The notes beneath the pieces are model-generated. The model saw only the letters and a program-made list of their open reading frames with translations, made no database searches and had not been told where the DNA came from. From Dysgonomonas sp. (lineage in GTDB: Bacteria; Bacteroidota; Bacteroidia; Bacteroidales; Dysgonomonadaceae): a stretch of 10,905 nucleotides of DNA. Every line of letters starts with the position of its first letter. Position 1 is the first letter of the stretch. Made by a program: the position numbers and the translations under genes. Where the stretch lies: positions 1-10,905 of the forward strand of contig DQAM01000499.1 in assembly GCA_003523545.1 (NCBI GenBank). The letters are read 5' to 3'. Positions 6,611 to 10,905 of the stretch are shown here, piece after piece.

Positions 6611-8803
6611 TTATTTTCTGGAACTAAGTATTATAGCATCTCCCAGTTCGCCCGAATTTGAAACAGTATAAAGTATCCATGTATCATCGGCTTGTTCCAG
6701 ATGATACTTATTTTCTTGTTTCCGCATTTCTTTTTTCAAGTCGCTCGAAAATACATTAGCTTCCCTGGCGTTTTCCCATACACGGAAGGCTTTGAATATT
6801 TCGTATTTTTGGGGGTTCTTCTCTACTACATCCTGACTGAGCCCCAACATATATGTAGCATCCCAGGCTATCGATTTGGACTGGAGGTTCTCGATTACCT
6901 GTACCGTCCAGTCAGGTTTGAGATTTTGTATACCAAATGTACAAGGGAAATAATTACTCATGAAAGAATACCGTATATCTTTTCCCTCTATACCCCATTT
7001 ATTATTGACCGGATCGTACATATGGCTGCCACCGCCTATATTGCAGACACTCATGTAATGCCAATTGCCTTCGAAAACGCACGACCCCATCACACGTAGG
7101 TAATCTCCTCCTTTTTGTTCGAAATTGTCAAAAAGCCCACGCATAAAACGTTTAAATGAATATTGCCCGTGTCCCTGATAAGTAAAGCTCTCGAAGCCAT
7201 CGAAATCTATATAATTCATCCCTCCGTCTACCAATAGGTCTGCATAAAATTCAGCATACTCATCTTGTAGTTCTATACCGGGTACAAAACCTGCGTAACA
7301 GTTAACCTGAAGTTTAGCTATCGTATCACCAGCACTATGCTGCATGGCATTCGTTCCGTATGCCCCCCGCCGAATACCTTTCAGCATATAGGGTTTGGTA
7401 GTCGATACGCCATCATAGGTAATCAATTCTTTTCCTAACTTAAGAACATTTGTATTGTTATGATCCCAGCCTCCTCTTTCATTCAAATAACTGGTGTCCG
7501 AAACGCATATAATTGTATCTTGAAGTGTTATGTTTTGTGTAATTGTTGTCTTCAAGACTGTACAAAGTCCATCGTTAGGTACGGGTTGTACGTCACTGCT
7601 GTGGGGTTGAACAAATTCGGTCAGGGTATGTAATCCGTACGCAATACCATATTTGTTGGTCTGTTCTGTAAGTTCTTTTATGGGCTTTCTTTCTCCATTT
7701 AGTGTAACCATCTTTCCAGCCCATCTATCAGCCGGATTCACATAATATTCGCCTAATCCTTCATCCTGCACGGCTTTGATGTTTAACTGGTTGGCATATG
7801 AAACGAGACTGTCGTGTACTCCCCACCATGCAATGTCAGGCTTGAAAGAAGAAGGGTCTTTGACCCATTTTCCGTTTACAGTAGGATAGGGTAAACCTTC
7901 GTTCAATACAATTCTTTCGATCACATCCAATCCCAGTTCGTCAGGACAAGCATAAAACGCAATTGCCGATCCTATAAAGTCCACATCGATAGGAGTCAGT
8001 TCCATATGCCTCGGAGCTTTCACGGATGGAAAATCGTTAAAATGAGGATAACGAATTGTATATGGTTTTTTCCTATCCCTCGAATGGAGCGCGATAGAAA
8101 TACCATACTCTGGTTCAAGCTGTGCTCCATTTCCATTCATAAAACGGAAGTATTCTTCCGGCTGTGAGTAAAATGCAACATCATTTATACCGTCACCGCC
8201 TATACGGAAACGTTGTCCCTCTTTAAGATGTGGGGGGATCGGATATTTGTCAGGGTCGGGAGAATGTATGATATAGCAGCCTTGCCCCATATCGCCGTCG
8301 CACGGAGGGCCGCTAGTCGTATTGTCGTCCAATGCCATGATACCTACGGCATATTCGTCATCGCGGGCAACGGATATGATTTCTCCTATATACTTAGAGA
8401 TATTTGTCTTATACGGGCCCCATACAATATTATCGACATCGTTGCGGGGTTCGAGCGAAAGCAGCTCGAAACGCAGGTACAGACCTTTTTCTTCGACTTT
8501 CAATACGGCTTTGCTCCCGTTCGGATATTCCAGAGACATATGTTTTCGTTCTTTGTCGAATTTCGCCGAGACAGGGTATATATATTGTCCGGCTTTTTCC
8601 AAAGCTAATAAAGCAGAAGTTAAATCTTTGGGGCAATAATCTTGCTTCGATTTCTTCCCGTATATCTTGTCGATATAGCCGCTGCCATTTACATACAATT
8701 TCAGGTATTCGGTCTGAAACTGGAATCCACGATGTTCGCACGAGGTAAAAAGCGTAATAAATAATAGCAGCCAGGAATGTGTAAGTAAAATTGTTTTTCT
8801 CAT
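6611..8803 (-). CDS. Unassigned TIM-barrel lipoprotein, putative glycoside hydrolase with inserted beta module
   Basis: I do not recognise a named CAZy family for this 730-residue protein. A signal peptide ending F-T-S-C (C22) marks it as a lipoprotein. Residues 25-280 look like a beta-sandwich of the type preceding barrels in GH31/36/97/101-like enzymes, including an NIVWGPYKTNI stretch (125-135). From about 300 the pattern is TIM-barrel-like: NEGLPYP (301-307), DIAWWG (323-328), KAVQDEGLGEYY (343-354), YGIAYGLHTL (385-394). Later YIDFDGFE (531-538) gives D533, D535 and E538 as candidate catalytic acids at the end of a beta strand. Residues about 420-500 form a separate inserted module (listed separately). 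The C-terminus (about 690-730) looks like a small beta domain. It is the first gene of the operon with GH92, 24 bases upstream of it, which supports a role in degrading the same glycan. A retaining or inverting glycosidase is plausible; a non-catalytic role is not excluded. Confidence 0.6.
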   Translation of the reverse strand: MRKTILLTHSWLLLFITLFTSCEHRGFQFQTEYLKLYVNGSGYIDKIYGKKSKQDYCPKDLTSALLALEKAGQYIYPVSAKFDKERKHMSLEYPNGSKAVLKVEEKGLYLRFELLSLEPRNDVDNIVWGPYKTNISKYIGEIISVARDDEYAVGIMALDDNTTSGPPCDGDMGQGCYIIHSPDPDKYPIPPHLKEGQRFRIGGDGINDVAFYSQPEEYFRFMNGNGAQLEPEYGISIALHSRDRKKPYTIRYPHFNDFPSVKAPRHMELTPIDVDFIGSAIAFYACPDELGLDVIERIVLNEGLPYPTVNGKWVKDPSSFKPDIAWWGVHDSLVSYANQLNIKAVQDEGLGEYYVNPADRWAGKMVTLNGERKPIKELTEQTNKYGIAYGLHTLTEFVQPHSSDVQPVPNDGLCTVLKTTITQNITLQDTIICVSDTSYLNERGGWDHNNTNVLKLGKELITYDGVSTTKPYMLKGIRRGAYGTNAMQHSAGDTIAKLQVNCYAGFVPGIELQDEYAEFYADLLVDGGMNYIDFDGFESFTYQGHGQYSFKRFMRGLFDNFEQKGGDYLRVMGSCVFEGNWHYMSVCNIGGGSHMYDPVNNKWGIEGKDIRYSFMSNYFPCTFGIQNLKPDWTVQVIENLQSKSIAWDATYMLGLSQDVVEKNPQKYEIFKAFRVWENAREANVFSSDLKKEMRKQENKYHLEQADDTWILYTVSNSGELGDAIILSSRK
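7304..7546 (-). other. Inserted beta module resembling phage tail-type repeats (residues about 420-500 of the unassigned lipoprotein)
   Basis: Within the barrel region, residues 420-500 follow the pattern: an I-T-L-x-D-T-I-x-C-V-S-D-T-S-type strand pair, then V-L-K-L-G-K-E-L-I-T-Y-D-G (453-465), then M-L-K-G-I-R-R-G-A-Y-G-T (473-484), then H-S-A-G-D-T-I (489-495). From memory this 'gain of value, identity/order, RGAxGT, HxAG' pattern recurs in phage and prophage tail or virion proteins and in some surface enzymes as a small all-beta unit. It interrupts the barrel between the GLHTL strand and the DFDGFE strand, so it probably protrudes from the catalytic face and might contact the glycan. The boundaries are approximate. 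Confidence 0.5.
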
Positions 8804-9074
8804 AGCATATTTTAAAATATATTCGAATTACGACTGTCAATCTTCGATGCCGCCTCGAAATAAGACGAAAATCCAAGACAATAATTGTTCGAAGCAACAC
8901 AAAACAGGTCGATAAGAAGCAGCATTTCCACTATAAGTTAAGTCGACTATATGACGTATATCCCTAGCCAAATTGATATTTTATTTTGCACTTGTACCCC
9001 TTTCCTCAGAATAAACAAAAATGAAAGAAATGAAAGAAGTATGCGTTAATATTTTTTCTTTTCCGTAATTAATT

Positions 9075-9082
9075 TAGCTTTG
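9075..9082 (+). promoter_or_regulatory. Candidate Bacteroides-type -7 promoter element for the sigma/FecR operon
   Basis: The bases TA-GC-TTTG match the Bacteroides -7 consensus exactly. A T-rich stretch at 9051-9060 sits at about the distance expected of the -33 element, though without the final G. Transcription from here would start near 9090 and leave a leader of roughly 165 bases before the sigma-factor ATG, which is long and could hold regulatory structure. Confidence 0.45.
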
Positions 9083-9185
9083 TAAATAATATTGTTAACA
9101 AAAAATCAATTCATCCTATTCTAAAACCAATAACTATTTTATTTATCCGGAATTACCTCAGAACGTAATACGTGTATCAGGCCTC

Positions 9186-9211
9186 ATTCTTTACCAAGAA
9201 TATCTTTTTTT
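9186..9211 (+). terminator. Weak hairpin plus T-run in the sigma-factor leader (possible attenuator)
   Basis: ATTCTT (9186-9191) pairs with AAGAAT (9196-9201) around a 4-base loop, and seven T residues follow at 9205-9211. The order stem then U-tract resembles an intrinsic terminator, but the 6-bp stem has only one G-C pair, so it would be weak alone. It lies 42 bases before the sigma-factor start codon, inside the predicted leader. Confidence 0.25.
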
Positions 9212-9253
9212 AGCTCGTAGAATTGCGATTATTTTACAGTAATTATAAAAAAA

Positions 9254-9802
9254 ATGCACGATAAGAAACAGATTTTTAATTCACTATACAAAGAATTTTA
9301 CCGGCGCTGTTTTCTATTCGCCAAGTCTTTTGTCCATAAAGACGAAATTGCGGAAGAAATAGCATCTGATGCGCTGATAAGCATGTGGGAAAAAATGCAG
9401 CAGGAAGAAATTATCTCCCCGAAAGATTTTTTATTTAGGATTATCAAAAACAAATCATTGGATTACCTCAAACATCAATCTTTACACATGAAGTTATTTG
9501 AATCGATCGACAGTTGGGAGCTGCAAGATATTTCAATCCGAATATCGAGCCTCGAAAAATCGACCTCGCAAGAGATATTATCAGCCGAGCTGAACGAAAT
9601 TATCCGGAAATCGATAGAATCACTCCCCAAACGGACACGTCAGGTGTTCGTAATGAGCCGTTTCGAATATCTTTCGGGGAAAGATATATCGTCGATATTA
9701 GGCATCAGCACCAAAGGCGTTGAATATCACATAAGCAAGGCTTTAAAAATATTATCGGTAAAGTTGAAGGACTATCTTACATTCTTGTTTTTATCACTGT
9801 AA
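9254..9802 (+). CDS. ECF-type RNA polymerase sigma-70 factor
   Basis: This 182-residue protein has the length and layout of the Bacteroidetes expansion of extracytoplasmic-function sigma factors. Region 2 (about 8-75) includes F-x-x-L-Y-x-E-F-Y-R at the start, the D-x-A-E-E-I-x-S-D-x-L-I-x-M-W-E core (30-46) and the F-L-F-R-I-I-K-N-K-S-L-D-Y-L helix (59-72) used for -10 recognition. Region 4 (about 112-165) has the usual S-L-P-x-R-T-R-x-V-F sequence and a helix-turn-helix (139-163: SGKDISSILGIS then the recognition helix). No region 3 is present, as expected. A short hydrophobic tail (LTFLFLSL) ends the protein, a common trait in this group. Eight A residues run into the ATG, which fits the AT-rich, Shine-Dalgarno-poor starts of Bacteroidota. 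It lies 99 bases ahead of a FecR anti-sigma gene, and together they should control the adjacent SusC-like gene. Confidence 0.95.
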   Translation: MHDKKQIFNSLYKEFYRRCFLFAKSFVHKDEIAEEIASDALISMWEKMQQEEIISPKDFLFRIIKNKSLDYLKHQSLHMKLFESIDSWELQDISIRISSLEKSTSQEILSAELNEIIRKSIESLPKRTRQVFVMSRFEYLSGKDISSILGISTKGVEYHISKALKILSVKLKDYLTFLFLSL

Positions 9803-9858
9803 GACAGGCGGCGGTATATCGAACCATTAATAAATTAAAATTAATTAAAAATCTACTA

Positions 9859-9871
9859 GGGAATCGTTCCC
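9859..9871 (+). promoter_or_regulatory. Short GC-rich hairpin between sigma-factor and anti-sigma genes
   Basis: GGGAA (9859-9863) pairs with TTCCC (9867-9871) around a TCG loop, followed by CTTTG. It stands in the otherwise AT-rich 99-base gap between the sigma-factor stop and the FecR start, 30 bases before the latter. Similar small GGG/CCC hairpins are, as far as I recall, frequent at this position in Bacteroides sigma/FecR pairs. It may tune the ratio of sigma to anti-sigma as a leaky terminator or RNA-processing site; that role is inference. Confidence 0.4.
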
Positions 9872-9901
9872 CTTTGTCGACATTACTAACAGACATACAA
9901 T

Positions 9902-10837
9902 ATGGAAAAAATTTTACTAAAATATATATCAGGTAACGCAAACCCTGAAGAACGGAAGCTGGTCGTCAAATGGCTCAATGAGAGTAATGAGAATATGGAG
10001 CAGTACGAAGTATTGCGTAAACTATATTCCTCGATGGTATGGCAGGATGCCGGAACTCCGGTCAGGGCACAACGAACCCTGAGGCCATACATTCGCGAGA
10101 TAGTAAAGATAGCTGCTGTTTTTGCTATTATCTTGAGTTTGTTTTACGCCAAAGATTACTTTTTCCCACCCCGCGGCACCCCCTTGGTAGAAAGCATAAC
10201 TATGCAGGAAATAAACGTACCCCCGGGACAGCGAGTCGAAGTAACATTAGTCGACGGTACGCATGTATGGCTGAATGCAAATACTAAGTTTTCTTTCCCC
10301 AATATATTTTCAGGCAGCAACCGGGAAATAACCCTCGATGGTGAAGCTCGTTTCGATGTAACTGCTAACAAGGACATGCCTTTCGTCGTGAAAACGGCTA
10401 AACACGACGTGAAAGTTTTGGGAACCCAGTTCAACGTTATGGCATATTCGGGCAGCGATATTTTCGAAACAGCACTGATAAAAGGAAAAGTCGAGATACT
10501 AAGCCCCGGCAGTCCGCCGTTAGTCCTCGAACCTCAGTACAGGGCAATATCGCGAAACGGAAAAATAGATACAACGGCAATCCGCAATTACGATTATTAC
10601 CGTTGGACAGAAGGACTGCTGTGCTTCGAAAACGAACCGATAGAAAACTTATTGAATAAGATCAGTATATATTTCGATGTCAAAATAACAATCAATAATA
10701 AGTATCTGGGAAAACGAAGATATACAGGTAAATTCTGGGTAGACGACGGAGTCGAACACATGTTGAAAGTGCTTCAGCTTAACAACAATTTTTCGTATAA
10801 ACGAAATGTAGAAACGAACGAAATTGTTATAAACTAA
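9902..10837 (+). CDS. FecR-family anti-sigma factor (inner-membrane regulator)
   Basis: This 311-residue protein has the standard architecture of Bacteroidetes FecR-like anti-sigma factors. A cytoplasmic N-terminal part (1-62) with L-x-K-Y-I-S-G-x-A-x-P-E-E and K-W-L should hold the sigma factor. One membrane helix spans about 66-84. The periplasmic FecR domain (about 101-200) is marked by V-P-P-G-Q-R-V-E-V-T-L-V-D-G-T-x-V-W-L-N-A (106-126), then L-D-G-E-A-R-F-D-V (145-153), F-V-V-K-T (161-165) and V-x-V-L-G-T-Q-F-N-V (170-179). The C-terminus (about 240-309) matches the STN-like DUF4974 region, expected to contact the signalling domain of a TonB-dependent receptor. The gene is complete and its start is supported by spacing and homology pattern. 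A SusC-like start follows after 24 bases, so sigma, FecR and receptor probably share a transcript and form a trans-envelope signalling circuit. Confidence 0.95.
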   Translation: MEKILLKYISGNANPEERKLVVKWLNESNENMEQYEVLRKLYSSMVWQDAGTPVRAQRTLRPYIREIVKIAAVFAIILSLFYAKDYFFPPRGTPLVESITMQEINVPPGQRVEVTLVDGTHVWLNANTKFSFPNIFSGSNREITLDGEARFDVTANKDMPFVVKTAKHDVKVLGTQFNVMAYSGSDIFETALIKGKVEILSPGSPPLVLEPQYRAISRNGKIDTTAIRNYDYYRWTEGLLCFENEPIENLLNKISIYFDVKITINNKYLGKRRYTGKFWVDDGVEHMLKVLQLNNNFSYKRNVETNEIVIN

Positions 10838-10861
10838 ATCTGGGAACTTGTATAAAACATT

Positions 10862-10905
10862 ATGAAAACACGTAAATATAGGGGATATATCATATCCTCT
10901 ATATT
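10862..10905 (+). CDS. Start of a probable SusC/TonB-dependent receptor gene (truncated by window end)
   Basis: Only 14 complete codons are present, reading M-K-T-R-K-Y-R-G-Y-I-I-S-S-I and still open at the window edge. The basic N-terminus turning hydrophobic is what the start of a signal peptide looks like. The position, 24 bases after a FecR anti-sigma gene on the same strand, is where Bacteroidota PULs almost always carry a SusC-like outer-membrane transporter, often with an N-terminal signalling extension. The identity rests on gene order, not on the visible residues. A 14-bp inverted repeat covers codons 5-14. Confidence 0.5.
   Translation, partial: MKTRKYRGYIISSI
10875..10905 (+). repeat. 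14-bp inverted repeat (hairpin) in the first codons of the SusC-like gene
   Basis: Bases 10875-10888 pair with 10892-10905 around a 3-base ATC loop. Thirteen pairs are Watson-Crick and one is a G-U pair, with a GGGG/CCTC core flanked by A-T pairs. The pairing reaches the last base of the window, so it may continue. It starts 10 bases after the ATG's last base and lies in the coding sequence. Confidence 0.6.

Larger units (their letters stand above)
8804..9253. promoter_or_regulatory. Divergent regulatory region between the GH operon and the sigma-factor gene
   Basis: The 450 gene-free bases separate two transcription units that point away from each other. Near the minus-strand gene lie a perfect 14-base palindrome of A and T (8807-8820) and several TTCGAA-type words (8822-8827, 8843-8848 as TTCGAT, 8855-8860 as TCGAAA, 8888-8893). 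Toward the sigma gene lie a tandem 9-base repeat ATGAAAGAA (9021-9038), an exact TAnnTTTG match (9075-9082), a short palindrome GTTAAC core (9093-9100), ACGTA-A-TACGT (9163-9173) and a small hairpin followed by a T-run (9186-9211). No exact TAnnTTTG was found on the minus strand for the GH operon. I see no supported gene, tRNA or repeat array here. Confidence 0.55.

Noticed and set aside
6692..7099. 135-residue plus-strand open frame with a hydrophobic start
   Set aside because: It is antisense to the 3' part of the unassigned lipoprotein gene, with no recognisable family or start context.
8430..8900. 156-residue minus-strand open frame overlapping the start of the unassigned lipoprotein gene
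   Set aside because: It lies in another frame over a well-supported gene, has no signal peptide or domain pattern, and is rich in arginine and isoleucine as out-of-frame translations often are.
9021..9068. 15-codon ORF (M-K-E-M-K-E...) upstream of the sigma factor, considered as a leader peptide
   Set aside because: It lies upstream of the candidate sigma promoter (9075-9082), so it would not be in that transcript, and it has no run of a single regulatory amino acid.
1..10905. CRISPR arrays, tRNA/rRNA genes, transposases or prophage genes
   Set aside because: No regularly spaced repeats, no tRNA-like cloverleaf and no transposase or integrase motifs were seen on either strand; the phage-like module in the unassigned lipoprotein is a domain insert, not evidence of a prophage.

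Overview
The window looks like part of a polysaccharide utilization locus (PUL) from a member of the Bacteroidota, most likely order Bacteroidales (Bacteroides, Parabacteroides or Dysgonomonas type; I cannot fix the genus). The evidence is the gene set: an ECF sigma factor and a FecR-type anti-sigma factor directly ahead of what looks like a SusC start, with large secreted or lipid-anchored glycoside hydrolases around them. Supporting signs are AT-rich translation starts without clear Shine-Dalgarno sequences and two matches to the Bacteroides -7 element TAnnTTTG.

Layout. Positions 1-111 hold the possible last codons of an upstream gene and a candidate promoter. A plus-strand block follows: a secreted LacZ-like GH2 enzyme (112-3072), a perfect 12-bp hairpin, and an AraC-type regulator (3148-4062). 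A 271-base convergent gap separates it from a minus-strand operon. That operon is transcribed from about 8803 down to 4334: first an unassigned TIM-barrel lipoprotein, probably a carbohydrate-active enzyme (8803-6611), then after 24 bases a GH92 alpha-mannosidase lipoprotein (6586-4334). A 450-base divergent regulatory region (8804-9253) separates this operon from a plus-strand block of ECF sigma factor (9254-9802), FecR anti-sigma factor (9902-10837) and the first 14 codons of a probable SusC/TonB-dependent receptor (10862 onward, cut by the window end).

How the genes may work together (inference). The receptor, and a SusD partner presumably beyond the window, would import glycan and signal through FecR to free the sigma factor. 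GH92 would remove alpha-mannose, GH2 would remove a beta-linked sugar (galactose most likely), and the unassigned lipoprotein would act on a further linkage. The GH92 plus GH2 pairing fits N-glycan or another mannose-containing glycan. The substrate is not proven by the sequence.

The most unusual items are the unassigned enzyme, which carries a DxDGxE motif and an inserted beta module resembling repeats of phage tail proteins, and a 14-bp inverted repeat inside the first codons of the SusC-like gene.
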